The position numbers were made by a program, and so were the translations under genes. The notes beneath the pieces were generated by a model. The model was given only the letters and a program-made list of their open reading frames with translations, did no database searches and was not told where the DNA came from. A stretch of 48,900 bases of DNA, taken from positions 1 to 48,900 of the forward strand of contig JAJZVU010000029.1 of the NCBI GenBank assembly GCA_021845505.1. Direction: 5' to 3'. This stretch comes from Pseudomonadota bacterium. GTDB lineage: Bacteria > Pseudomonadota > Gammaproteobacteria > Burkholderiales > Burkholderiaceae_C. Shown here piece after piece: positions 23,845 to 32,502 of this stretch. Position 1 is the stretch's first letter. Every line of letters starts with the position of its first letter.

Positions 23845-24429
23845 ATGCAACACCAACTCCCTGCATTGCCCTTCGCGCCGGATTCGCTGGCGCCCCACAT
23901 GTCCCGCGAGACCCTGGAGTTCCACCACGGCAAGCACCACCAGGCGTACGTGACCAACCTGAACAACCTGATCAAGGGCACCGAGTTCGAGGCACTGTCG
24001 CTGGAAGACATCGTTCGCAAGGCTCCGGCAGGCGGAGTGTTCAACAATGCCGCCCAGGTCTGGAACCACAGCTTCTTCTGGAATTGCCTGAGCCCGCAGG
24101 GTGGCGGCGAGCCCACCGGGCCGCTGCGCGCGGCCATCGATGGCAAGTGGGGAAGCTACGCGGCCTTCAAGGAGGCCTTCCACAAGTCGGCCGTGGGCAA
24201 TTTCGGCTCCGGCTGGACCTGGCTGGTCCGCAAGGCCGACGGCAGCCTGGACATTGTCAACACCAGCAACGCCGGCACGCCGCTGACCACCGCCGACAAG
24301 CCGCTGCTGACGGTCGACGTCTGGGAACACGCGTACTACGTCGACTACCGCAACCGGCGGCCCGATTTCGTCACCACCTTCCTCGACAAACTGGCCAACT
24401 GGAAGTTCGCCGAGTCGCAGATGGGCTGA
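23845..24429 (+). CDS. sodB: Superoxide dismutase, Fe type
   Basis: Converts superoxide to oxygen and peroxide in the cytoplasm. The 194-residue protein carries all four metal ligands: His27 ([11 protein letters not shown]), His75 ([11 protein letters not shown]), Asp158 and His162 ([11 protein letters not shown]). Gln71 in AAQVWNH is the position typical of iron enzymes, so I call it Fe-SOD. A TAGAAT that could be a -10 element overlaps the stop of xseA at 23753-23758. Convergent with a DUF192 gene, only 17 bases apart. Confidence 0.97.
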   Translation: MQHQLPALPFAPDSLAPHMSRETLEFHHGKHHQAYVTNLNNLIKGTEFEALSLEDIVRKAPAGGVFNNAAQVWNHSFFWNCLSPQGGGEPTGPLRAAIDGKWGSYAAFKEAFHKSAVGNFGSGWTWLVRKADGSLDIVNTSNAGTPLTTADKPLLTVDVWEHAYYVDYRNRRPDFVTTFLDKLANWKFAESQMG

Positions 24430-24446
24430 TCGGGGGGGCCGCCGCG

Positions 24447-24905
24447 TCAGCGGCGCGGCCCCGCCTGCGCGGCAAGCCCCTGCAGCGTGCTGCCGGGGGC
24501 GACGCCGTGGGCTGCGAACCAGCCCTGCTGCATTTCCAGCGCATAGCGCACCGGGGCGCCGGAGCAATGCGCCTGCAGGGTCAGCGGCTGCATGTCGGCC
24601 AGGCGGACGATCCGGCCATCGCCCGCGATGAACGCGACGCCGAGGGGGATGTAGGTGTCCTTCATCCACATGCACACGGGCTGCGGCCGCCGGAAGACGA
24701 ACAGCATGCCGTGACCCGCCGGCAGGCTGGCGCGCCGCATCAGCCCGGTCTCGCGCTGCGCCGGGGTGCTCGCGACCTCGGCCTCGATGGCCTGCCCGGC
24801 CAGCCGCAACTGCACCTGAGGCAGCGCCGAGGCGCGGGCGCCGGGCGCTGCCGCCAGCAGCAGGGCGGTCATCGTGGCCGTACGCAGCAGCGGGTCGAGG
24901 GGCAT
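24447..24905 (-). CDS. Exported DUF192 family protein
   Basis: A 152-residue protein of the DUF192 family, of unknown function. It has an N-terminal signal peptide (MTALLLAAAPGARASA; the family domain follows). Domain blocks are VEVASTPAQRETGLMRR-like ASTPAQRETGLMRRASL, GMLFVF, CMWMKDTYIPLGVAFI and YALEMQQGWF. The ATG at 24905 (MPLDPLLRTATMTALL) is my choice; the ATG at 24872 just before the hydrophobic core is possible. A G-quadruplex repeat sits 11 bases upstream. The end converges on sodB. Confidence 0.88.
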   Translation of the reverse strand: MPLDPLLRTATMTALLLAAAPGARASALPQVQLRLAGQAIEAEVASTPAQRETGLMRRASLPAGHGMLFVFRRPQPVCMWMKDTYIPLGVAFIAGDGRIVRLADMQPLTLQAHCSGAPVRYALEMQQGWFAAHGVAPGSTLQGLAAQAGPRR

Positions 24906-24915
24906 CGCGCAGTGT

Positions 24916-24963
24916 GGGTCGGGGTCGGGGTCGGGGTCGGCCGGCGCGGCCGGCGCGGCCGGT
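24916..24963. repeat. GGGGTC tandem repeat (G-quadruplex motif) and GGCCGGCGC repeat
   Basis: The plus strand has four G runs, GGG TC GGGG TC GGGG TC GGGG, at 24916-24936, a textbook quadruplex motif with two-base loops. It runs straight into copies of CGGCGCGGC (24942-24963). The array lies 11 bases upstream of the DUF192 start, with the G-rich strand as template of that gene. Confidence 0.85.
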
Positions 24964-24982
24964 GCGGCGGCGCAGGCGACGA

Positions 24983-25006
24983 AAAAGGCGCCCGCAGGCG
25001 CCTTTT
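24983..25006. terminator. Bidirectional intrinsic terminator
   Basis: AAAAGGCGCC (24983-24992) and GGCGCCTTTT (24997-25006) form a perfect 10-bp stem around the loop CGCA. The A and T tracts make it usable in both directions. It would end the transcript of the small basic protein gene (minus strand) 56 bases after its stop. Confidence 0.85.
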
Positions 25007-25062
25007 CCGGTCGGTGCGCGCCGCCGATGGGCTCGCACCGCCTGGCCATGCTGGCGAAGAAT

Positions 25063-25212
25063 TTACTTCTTCGCGGCCTTCTTGGCCATCGGGTGCTTGA
25101 CGACCTTGTGCTTGACGACCTTGTGGGCCGGCTTGTGGGCGGGAGCGGCGGCCTGGGCCAGCGCGGCGGTGGCGAAGAACAGAGCGAACACGGCGGCAAC
25201 GATCTTTTTCAT
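25063..25212 (-). CDS. Small basic exported protein, Lys/His/Ala-rich
   Basis: A 49-residue protein. Residues 1-19 form a clear signal peptide (MKKIVAAVFALFFATAALA), probably cut before Gln20. The mature part of about 30 residues is almost only Ala, Lys, His, Val and Pro, with HKVVK repeated, and ends in AKKAAKK. The composition recalls the acid-shock protein Asr of enterobacteria, but I see no alignable domain. It has its own terminator (24983-25006) and is divergent from icd, so it is probably a single-gene transcript. No strong ribosome-binding site is visible. A dyad GTGATCC-GGCAA-GGATCAC lies 31 bases upstream (25243-25261). Confidence 0.78.
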   Translation of the reverse strand: MKKIVAAVFALFFATAALAQAAAPAHKPAHKVVKHKVVKHPMAKKAAKK

Positions 25213-25242
25213 GATGGACTAGTCTGTGTTGAGCTGAGGAAA

Positions 25243-25261
25243 GTGATCCGGCAAGGATCAC
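25243..25261. promoter_or_regulatory. Perfect 7-bp dyad upstream of the small basic protein gene
   Basis: GTGATCC (25243-25249) and GGATCAC (25255-25261) are exact inverted repeats around GGCAA. It may be an operator or a hairpin in the leader of the minus-strand gene that starts at 25212. There is no T tract, so it is not a terminator. Confidence 0.45.
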
Positions 25262-25353
25262 AGCCGTAACGCGGCCGGGGGAAATCCGGTTGACAGCCGG
25301 TCGCGCGCACCGCGCGGCCCGCGCCCGACGCCCCGCTTTGATCCATGTCTTGT

Positions 25354-25367
25354 GTCTTATAAAAGAC
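25354..25367. promoter_or_regulatory. Dyad GTCTTATAAAAGAC upstream of icd
   Basis: GTCTT and AAGAC are inverted around ATAA, 56 bases before the icd ATG, in the only AT-rich stretch of the intergenic region. The palindromic core CTTATAA-AG resembles sites I recall being predicted before TCA-cycle genes of betaproteobacteria, but I cannot confirm the regulator. The TATAAA inside could also be part of a -10. Confidence 0.45.
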
Positions 25368-25423
25368 TTCGCGTATCCCGGTGCGGCAACGCTAGAATTC
25401 GGTTTCTTGCACCGGAGAACTCC

Positions 25424-26677
<1,254 letters not shown>

Positions 26678-26738
26678 TCGCCGGCGGCGCGGCGCCCGTC
26701 GCGGCGCCGCGCCGCGCCGCGGGCGCCGCCCGGCGCCT

Positions 26739-26784
26739 GCACGCCAGCCTGGCACGCCAGCCTGGCACGCCAGCCTGGCACGCC
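26739..26784. repeat. 13-bp tandem repeat, 3.5 copies
   Basis: The unit GCACGCCAGCCTG is repeated exactly three times (26739-26777) followed by a partial GCACGCC. Each junction makes CTGGC-AC-GCCAG, an inverted repeat, so the array can fold as several hairpins. It lies between icd and clpS in a non-coding stretch that also has GC-rich inverted repeats (26678-26735) and a perfect dyad GTCGCCC-GCGAT-GGGCGAC (26821-26839). Confidence 0.9.
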
Positions 26785-26913
26785 CGCTCGCGCGGTGTTT
26801 GCGCAGGGGCAACAATGCGCGTCGCCCGCGATGGGCGACCACACGGATCGCGCACTTTGTCCGACAATGGACTCCATCAGGCCGCCGTCGCGGCGGAGGT
26901 GCTGTTCCGATCC

Positions 26914-26919
26914 TAGAAT
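26914..26919 (+). promoter_or_regulatory. Candidate -10 element of clpS (leaderless spacing)
   Basis: TAGAAT (five of six -10 bases) ends 6 bases before the clpS ATG. If used, transcription would begin at or next to the A of the ATG. There is no ribosome-binding site in that gap. No good -35 is visible, which lowers confidence. Confidence 0.4.
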
Positions 26920-26925
26920 CCTGTC

Positions 26926-27255
26926 ATGTCCAAGCCCCGCAGACTTCCCGGCGTGAACCCCGGCGCGGCGGTGGTGGTCGAGCGCCAGGAGCAGAGGCTC
27001 AAGCCGCCCCCGCTGTACCAGGTGGTGATGCTGAACGACGATTTCACCCCGATGGAGTTCGTAGTGCTGGTGATCCAGCAGTATTTCTCGAAGGATTTCG
27101 AAACCGCGACCCAGATTATGCTGAGAGTGCACCAGCACGGCAGGGGGGTTTGCGGGGTCTATGCGAAGGACGTCGCCGCGACCAAGGTGGAACAGGTCAT
27201 GGCGGCGGCGCGGCAGGCCGGCCATCCGCTGCAGTGCGTGATGGAGGCCGTCTAG
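26926..27255 (+). CDS. clpS: ClpA adaptor protein ClpS
   Basis: N-recognin that hands N-degron substrates to ClpAP. The 109-residue protein has a flexible N-terminus and the conserved core [18 protein letters not shown], where Asn, Asp, Asp bind the substrate amino terminus, then [21 protein letters not shown]. It ends 11 bases before clpA and the pair is surely co-transcribed. The usual betaproteobacterial neighbour cspD is not seen upstream; that interval is filled by repeats. Confidence 0.95.
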   Translation: MSKPRRLPGVNPGAAVVVERQEQRLKPPPLYQVVMLNDDFTPMEFVVLVIQQYFSKDFETATQIMLRVHQHGRGVCGVYAKDVAATKVEQVMAAARQAGHPLQCVMEAV

Positions 27256-27266
27256 GAGAGAGTGTC

Positions 27267-29564
27267 ATGATCGCCCAGGAACTGGAAGTCAGCCTGCATA
27301 TGGCCTTCGTCGAGGCCCGGCAGCAGCGGCACGAGTTCATCACCGTCGAGCACCTGCTGCTGGCGTTGCTGGACAACCCGTCGGCCGCCGAGGTGCTGCG
27401 CGCCTGCTCGGCCAATCTGGACGACCTGCGCAAGAGCCTGAGCAACTTCGTCAAGGACAACACCCCGGTGGTGCCCGGCACCGACGAAGTCGACACCCAG
27501 CCCACGCTGGGTTTCCAGCGGGTGATCCAGCGTGCGATCATGCACGTGCAGTCGTCGAGCAACGGCAAGAAGGAAGTCACCGGGGCCAACGTGCTGGTGG
27601 CCATTTTCAGCGAGAAGGATTCGCACGCGGTGTACTACCTCCACCAGCAGGGGGTCACCCGGCTGGACGTGGTCAACTACCTGTCGCACGGCATCCGCAA
27701 GGCCGACCCGCTCGAGCCCGCCAAGCCGGCCTCGGCGGCTGCCGCGGCCGAGGAGGAGGAGCGCGACGGCAAGGAGACCCCGCTGGACCAGTTCACCCAG
27801 AACCTGAACCAGCTGGCGCGCGACGGCCGCATCGACCCGTTGATCGGCCGCGAGGCCGAGGTCGAGCGGGTGATCCAGGTGCTGTGCCGCCGACGCAAGA
27901 ACAACCCGCTGCTGGTCGGAGAGGCCGGCGTGGGCAAGACGGCGATCGCCGAGGGCCTGGCCTGGCGCATCGTGCAGGGCCAGGTGCCGGCGGTGCTCGA
28001 AGGCGGGGTCGTGTACTCGCTGGACATGGGCGCGCTGCTGGCCGGTACCAAGTACCGCGGGGATTTCGAGCAGCGGATCAAGGCGGTGATCAAGCAGATC
28101 CGGGAAATGCCCCATGCGATCCTGTTCATCGACGAGATCCACACGCTGATCGGCGCGGGTGCCGCCTCGGGAGGCACGCTGGATGCGTCCAACCTGCTCA
28201 AGCCCGCGCTGACCTCCGGGCAGCTGCGCTGCATCGGTGCCACCACCTTCACCGAGTACCGCGGGATTTTCGAGAAGGACGCGGCGCTGTCGCGGCGCTT
28301 CCAGAAGATCGATGTCGTCGAGCCCAGCGTCGAACAGACGGTGGAGATCCTCAAGGGCCTGAAGTCGCGCTTCGAGGAGCACCACGGGGTCAAGTACGGA
28401 GCCGGGGCGCTGACCGCCGCGGCCGAACTGTCGGCCAAGTACATCAACGACCGCCACCTGCCCGACAAGGCGATCGACGTGATCGACGAGGCCGGGGCGG
28501 CGCAGCGCATCCTGCCCAAGAGCCGGCAGAAGAAGACCATCGGCAAGGGCGAGATCGAGGACATCGTGTCGAAGATCGCGCGCGTGCCGGTGCACAGCGT
28601 GACCACCGACGACCGCTCGAAGCTGCGCAACCTGGAACGCGACCTGAAGAACGTGGTGTTCGGCCAGGACGAGGCGATCGGTGCGCTGGCCGCGGCGATC
28701 AAGATGACCCGCTCCGGACTGGGCAAGCCGGACAAGCCGATCGGCTCGTTCCTGTTCAGCGGCCCGACCGGGGTCGGCAAGACCGAGGTCGCGCGCCAGC
28801 TGGCCTTCGTGCTGGGAATCGAACTGGTGCGTTTCGACATGTCGGAGTACATGGAGCGCCACACCGTGTCGCGGCTGATCGGCGCGCCCCCCGGCTACGT
28901 GGGCTTCGACCAGGGCGGGCTGCTGACCGAGGCGGTCACGAAGAAGCCGCATGCGGTGCTGCTGCTCGACGAAATCGAGAAGGCCCACCCCGACGTGTTC
29001 AACGTGCTGCTGCAGGTGATGGACAACGGCACGCTGACCGACAACAACGGGCGCAAGGCCGACTTCCGCAACGTGATCCTGATCATGACCACCAATGCGG
29101 GGGCCGAGGCCATGCAGAAGGGGGCGATCGGCTTCACCGGCAAGCGCGAGCGCGGCGACGAGATGGCCGACATCAAGCGCATGTTCGCTCCCGAGTTCCG
29201 CAACCGGCTCGATGCGATCATCCATTTCCGCGCGCTGGACGAGGCGATCATCCTGCGGGTGGTCGACAAGTTCCTGCTGCAGCTGGAATCCCAGCTGGCC
29301 GAGAAGCGGGTCGAGGCGACATTCACCGACGCGCTGCGCAAGCACCTGGCTGCCGAGGGCTTCGATCCGCTGATGGGCGCCAGGCCGATGCAGCGCCTGA
29401 TCCAGGACACCATCCGGCGCGCGCTGGCCGACGAGCTGCTGTTCGGTCGGCTGGTCGACGGCGGCCGGGTCAGCGTGGACATCGACGAGCAGGGGCAGAT
29501 CCGGCTGGACATCTCCGAGGCCGAGCCCAAGCCCAGGCGCAAGGAGGCGGAAGTCGCCCCCTGA
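27267..29564 (+). CDS. clpA: ATP-dependent Clp protease ATPase subunit ClpA
   Basis: AAA+ unfoldase that feeds proteins to ClpP. The 765-residue protein has the N-terminal Clp repeat domain (about 1-145), ATPase 1 with Walker A GEAGVGKTAI and Walker B ILFIDEIHTLIGAG, and ATPase 2 with Walker A GPTGVGKTEVA and Walker B VLLLDEIEKAH. The ClpP-binding loop motif is near the end of ATPase 2, in KGAIGFTGK. GGAGAG precedes the ATG. Length agrees with E. coli ClpA (758). clpP is not in the window. Confidence 0.97.
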   Translation: MIAQELEVSLHMAFVEARQQRHEFITVEHLLLALLDNPSAAEVLRACSANLDDLRKSLSNFVKDNTPVVPGTDEVDTQPTLGFQRVIQRAIMHVQSSSNGKKEVTGANVLVAIFSEKDSHAVYYLHQQGVTRLDVVNYLSHGIRKADPLEPAKPASAAAAAEEEERDGKETPLDQFTQNLNQLARDGRIDPLIGREAEVERVIQVLCRRRKNNPLLVGEAGVGKTAIAEGLAWRIVQGQVPAVLEGGVVYSLDMGALLAGTKYRGDFEQRIKAVIKQIREMPHAILFIDEIHTLIGAGAASGGTLDASNLLKPALTSGQLRCIGATTFTEYRGIFEKDAALSRRFQKIDVVEPSVEQTVEILKGLKSRFEEHHGVKYGAGALTAAAELSAKYINDRHLPDKAIDVIDEAGAAQRILPKSRQKKTIGKGEIEDIVSKIARVPVHSVTTDDRSKLRNLERDLKNVVFGQDEAIGALAAAIKMTRSGLGKPDKPIGSFLFSGPTGVGKTEVARQLAFVLGIELVRFDMSEYMERHTVSRLIGAPPGYVGFDQGGLLTEAVTKKPHAVLLLDEIEKAHPDVFNVLLQVMDNGTLTDNNGRKADFRNVILIMTTNAGAEAMQKGAIGFTGKRERGDEMADIKRMFAPEFRNRLDAIIHFRALDEAIILRVVDKFLLQLESQLAEKRVEATFTDALRKHLAAEGFDPLMGARPMQRLIQDTIRRALADELLFGRLVDGGRVSVDIDEQGQIRLDISEAEPKPRRKEAEVAP

Positions 29565-29580
29565 CGGCGCGCCGTCGGAA

Positions 29581-29609
29581 GGCGCGCGCGCCGCGTTGCG
29601 GCGCGCGCC
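29581..29609. other. GC-only hairpin after clpA
   Basis: GGCGCGCGC (29581-29589) pairs with GCGCGCGCC (29601-29609). It lies 17 bases after the clpA stop. No T tract follows, so it may stabilise the 3' end or slow polymerase but is not a normal intrinsic terminator. The alternating purine-pyrimidine run is also a possible Z-DNA site. Confidence 0.5.
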
Positions 29610-29705
29610 GGTGCATCGCGCCGGCAGTCCGCCCGCGGGCGGCGCGCGGCGCCGCGCAGGCGCGTGGGCATCGAGCCGGCGCGCCGGCACCGTACACTTG
29701 CGGTC

Positions 29706-30509
29706 ATGCTCATCCATCCCGACTTCAACCCCATCGCGTTTCGAGTGGGGCCGCTGGAGGTCCACTGGTACGGGATCATGTACCTGCTGGGCTTCATCAG
29801 CTTCTGGCTGCTGGCCAGGCGCCGCCTGAAGGACCCTCCCTACGCCGCCTACGGCTGGACCTCGCGCGACATCGAGGACATGCTGTTCGGAGGCGTGCTC
29901 GGCGTGATCCTCGGCGGACGCCTGGGCTACGTGCTGTTCTACCAGCCGGGCTTCTACTTCCATCACCCGGCGCAGATCGTCGCGGTGTGGGACGGCGGCA
30001 TGTCCTTCCACGGCGGGCTGCTGGGGGTGCTGGTCGCGGCCTGGTGGTTCGCCCGCAGGCGGCGCGCCAACTGGCTGGAGCTGGTGGACTTCATCGCACC
30101 GATGATCCCCCCGGGGATCGCCTTCGGGCGGCTGGGCAACTTCATCAACGGCGAGCTCTGGGGGCGCCCGGCGCCGGCCTGGTGGCCTGGCGCGATGATC
30201 TATCCCGAGTCGGGTTCGCTGGTCCCGCGCTATCCGTCCGAACTGTACGAACTGACCCTCGAGGGGGTGTTGCTGTTCGTGCTGTTGTGGTGGCTGCGCT
30301 CCAGGCCGCGGCCTCGGGGTTTCATCGCCGGCTGGTTCGCGCTGGGCTATGGGGTCGCGCGCTTCACCGCCGAATTCTTCCGCCAGCCCGACGCCTTCCT
30401 CGGCTACCTGTGGTTCGGCGCGACGATGGGGCAGCTGCTGTCGATTCCGCTGATCTTCCTCGGCATCGGCCTGATCGTCTGGTCGCGGCGCCAGCCGCTT
30501 CCCGCCTGA
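29706..30509 (+). CDS. lgt: Prolipoprotein diacylglyceryl transferase
   Basis: Transfers diacylglycerol from phosphatidylglycerol to the lipobox cysteine of prelipoproteins in the inner membrane. The 267-residue protein has about seven hydrophobic helices and the family signature GRLGNFINGELWGRP, plus MSFHGGLLG with the key His, and YPSELYELTLEG. The ATG has little ribosome-binding sequence. The stop codon begins a hairpin shared with the convergent PIN gene, 17 bases away. Confidence 0.96.
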   Translation: MLIHPDFNPIAFRVGPLEVHWYGIMYLLGFISFWLLARRRLKDPPYAAYGWTSRDIEDMLFGGVLGVILGGRLGYVLFYQPGFYFHHPAQIVAVWDGGMSFHGGLLGVLVAAWWFARRRRANWLELVDFIAPMIPPGIAFGRLGNFINGELWGRPAPAWWPGAMIYPESGSLVPRYPSELYELTLEGVLLFVLLWWLRSRPRPRGFIAGWFALGYGVARFTAEFFRQPDAFLGYLWFGATMGQLLSIPLIFLGIGLIVWSRRQPLPA

Positions 30510-30535
30510 GCGCCTGCGCCGTGCGCTCAGGCGCT
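30509..30535. terminator. Hairpin spanning the convergent stops of lgt and the PIN gene
   Basis: AGCGCCTG (30509-30516) and CAGGCGCT (30528-30535) are perfect 8-bp inverted repeats around CGCCGTGCGCT. The arms overlap the end of the lgt stop and the end of the PIN coding sequence. It lacks a T tract on either strand, so termination by it alone is uncertain. Confidence 0.45.
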
Positions 30536-30967
30536 GCCGCCGTTCCAGTCGGCGGGGCGCGCGATGCGCACGCCGGCCGCGGCCGCGGCCGGCGCCAGCG
30601 CGAGCAGCGCCTTGTCGCGGGTCAACAGCCAGCACGGGCTGGCGTGCGCAGCCAGGTCGACGAACATCTGGTCGTCGGCGTCGTCGCAGCGCCAGCGGCA
30701 GCGTGCGGCCGCGGGCACCACGCCGCCGTGCGCAGCGCTGGCCTCGGCCACGCGTTGCCGCAGCGCTTGCGCCGGCGCGCCGGCGCGCCGCAGCAGCAGC
30801 GGTCGGCCGAGCACGTCGTCGAGCTCGTCCAGCATCTCCCGGGTGTGCAGCCAGCGTGCCTGCAGGCGCCGCAGCCGGTCGGCGGCAGCGCGCATGCCCG
30901 CATCGTCGAACACCAGCCAGTCGAGCACCGCGTTGGTGTCGAGCACCCAGCGCTCGACCGTCGCCAC
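30527..30967 (-). CDS. PIN-domain protein (putative toxin-like nuclease)
   Basis: A 146-residue PIN-fold protein, probably an RNase. The first acidic residue lies in WVLDTNAVLDWLVFDD, the others in CDDADDQMFVDLA and LLTRDKALL, the usual spacing of PIN catalytic carboxylates. It resembles the group named putative toxin-antitoxin toxin component, PIN family. No antitoxin gene is next to it: upstream is a TauE/SafE permease (8 bases) and downstream convergent lgt. It starts at GTG 30967 with TGAGG upstream. It may be a stand-alone nuclease rather than part of a toxin-antitoxin pair. Confidence 0.82.
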   Translation of the reverse strand: MATVERWVLDTNAVLDWLVFDDAGMRAAADRLRRLQARWLHTREMLDELDDVLGRPLLLRRAGAPAQALRQRVAEASAAHGGVVPAAARCRWRCDDADDQMFVDLAAHASPCWLLTRDKALLALAPAAAAAGVRIARPADWNGGSA

Positions 30968-30975
30968 GCAGTGCC

Positions 30976-31824
30976 TCAGGCGTGGACGCCGGCGAGCCAG
31001 CCCATCTGACGGACCCCGGTGTAGAGCATGTAGGTCGCCAGGGTCAGCAGCACCAGCGAGAACACGCGCTGCAGCAGGTGCCCCGGCAGCCGGTGCGACA
31101 AGCGCGCTCCGAACGGGGCCGAGATCACGCTGGTCACCGAGCAGGCGAGCAGCGCGGGAATGTAGATGTAGCCCATCGAATAGGGCGGCAGCCCCTGCGC
31201 GCCCAGGCCCGCGGTGACGTAGCCGAGCAGGCCGCCGATGGCGATCAGCAGCCCGGTCGCGGCGCTGGTTCCCACCGCATTGCGCATCGGGACTCCGCGC
31301 CAGCGCAGGAAGGGGATGGTGATGAAGCCTCCGCCGGCACCCAGCAGCGACGACAGCGCGCCGATGCCGCCGCCCACGGCCAGCACCACCGGCCCGGCAG
31401 GCACGCGCTGCTGCGCGGCCTGCGCGCTGTCGGGCTTGGCGCCGTGGAACATGCGCAGCGCCGACAGGCTGACGAAACAGCCGAAGAACACAGCCAGCCA
31501 GCCCGAGTGCAGATGGCTGGCCACGTGCGCGCCGAGGAAGGTGCCCACCAGCGCTCCGACTCCCAGCCAGCGCACGATGCCCCACTGCACCGAGCCGCGG
31601 CTGTGATGGGCGCGCACGCTGGAGGCCGCGGTGAACACGATGGTCGTCAGCGACGTGGCGATCGCCATGTGCACCACCAGCGACGCGGGAAAGTGCTGGT
31701 GACCGAACATGAAGGTCAGGAAGGGCACCAGCAGCATGCCGCCGCCCAGTCCGAGCAGCCCGGCGAAGCAGCCCGTGAAGGCGCCCAGCAACATCAATTC
31801 CAGCACGAAGACGAGTGGCAGCAT
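30976..31824 (-). CDS. TauE/SafE family membrane permease
   Basis: A 282-residue inner-membrane protein with about eight hydrophobic helices and the internal duplication typical of TauE/SafE (formerly DUF81): GLLGLGGGMLLVPFL in the first half and SLLGAGGGFITIPFL in the second. Members export sulfite, sulfoacetate or other organic anions; the substrate here cannot be told. The ATG 31824 lacks a good ribosome-binding site; an ATG at 31794 is possible. It lies 89 bases downstream of the 6S RNA 3' end. Confidence 0.9.
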   Translation of the reverse strand: MLPLVFVLELMLLGAFTGCFAGLLGLGGGMLLVPFLTFMFGHQHFPASLVVHMAIATSLTTIVFTAASSVRAHHSRGSVQWGIVRWLGVGALVGTFLGAHVASHLHSGWLAVFFGCFVSLSALRMFHGAKPDSAQAAQQRVPAGPVVLAVGGGIGALSSLLGAGGGFITIPFLRWRGVPMRNAVGTSAATGLLIAIGGLLGYVTAGLGAQGLPPYSMGYIYIPALLACSVTSVISAPFGARLSHRLPGHLLQRVFSLVLLTLATYMLYTGVRQMGWLAGVHA

Positions 31825-31913
31825 GGCGAGGTCGATGCGGGCGCGGCCGCGGCGTGCCGCGACTGCGGGAGGCACGACGGGTGCGCGGCTGCGGCGCCCG
31901 TGGTGACGGAGGA

Positions 31914-32086
31914 GTCTGCCCGAGCCGCGCCGGTCGTGGATCCCTGAACCCTTCCGGGACAGGTGGGCGAGGTCACCACATTTCGGGAGCGTCTGCGCGA
32001 GACACTGCGCGCCCATGCGGAATGTTCCAAGCCCGAGGCACAGCGCATCGGTTCAAGAAATGCCTGATCGGCGCAGCCAGGCAGAC
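31914..32086 (-). ncRNA. ssrS: 6S RNA
   Basis: 6S RNA mimics an open promoter and sequesters sigma-70 RNA polymerase in stationary phase. The minus strand between these positions folds as one long hairpin: the ends GUCUGCC and GGCAGAC pair, then GCUGCGCCG pairs with CGGCGCGGC. Internally UUCUUGAACC faces GGGUUCAGGGA across the central region. The length of about 173 nt is right for 6S RNA. It lies just downstream of zapA on the same strand, its conserved position. A dedicated promoter is at 32094-32121. Exact ends are estimated from the closing stem. Confidence 0.9.
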
Positions 32087-32093
32087 ATCATGG

Positions 32094-32121
32094 ATTGTAC
32101 GGGCGTTGCGGGTTTCGTCGA
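32094..32121 (-). promoter_or_regulatory. Promoter of 6S RNA
   Basis: On the minus strand TCGACG (32121-32116) is 16 bases from TACAAT (32099-32094). The -10 matches five of six bases and the -35 four. The predicted start, about 7 bases after the -10, coincides with the first base of the 6S closing stem. Confidence 0.7.
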
Positions 32122-32138
32122 CAGCCCGCGCCGCGCGG

Positions 32139-32459
32139 CTACAGCAGCTGGCCGTCGTCGTCGAGCACGGCGTCCAGCCGGCGCTGCAGCCGCTGCAGTC
32201 GCGCCGACAGCTCGGCCGGCCATTGCGCCGGCTCGCCGGCGCCGGCAGGCGTGCCCGTCAGCTTGGCGTGCGCCAGGTTCAGCGCCGCCAGCACCGCGAT
32301 GCGCTCGCGCGCGCGGATGCGCCCGAGATCGCGGATGCTGCACATCTCGCGGTCCACCTCGGCGACCGCCCGGCGCAGCGCCTCCTGCTCGCCCTCCGGG
32401 CACGCCAGCACGTAGCTTTGCCCCATGATGCTGACTTCCAGGGTCGCCGTGGTGCTCAT
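32139..32459 (-). CDS. zapA: Cell division protein ZapA
   Basis: ZapA bundles FtsZ filaments at the division ring. The 106-residue protein begins with the ZapA globular domain (LEVSIMGQSYVLACPEGEQEALRRAV, then RERIAVLAALNLAHAKL) and continues in a C-terminal coiled coil. The ATG at 32459 reads MSTTATLEV. A small zapB-like gene lies just upstream (43 bases) and 6S RNA just downstream, the usual proteobacterial order. Confidence 0.93.
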   Translation of the reverse strand: MSTTATLEVSIMGQSYVLACPEGEQEALRRAVAEVDREMCSIRDLGRIRARERIAVLAALNLAHAKLTGTPAGAGEPAQWPAELSARLQRLQRRLDAVLDDDGQLL

Positions 32460-32502
32460 CGATCGGTCCTCCCGCTTGCCGTCGTGCCGCAATCGCGCGC
32501 GT

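Noticed and set aside
26751-26790. Sigma-54 promoter: TGGCAC occurs in the 13-bp repeat
   Set aside because: The -12 element TTGC is not found at the required spacing in any copy; TGGCAC is just part of the repeat unit.
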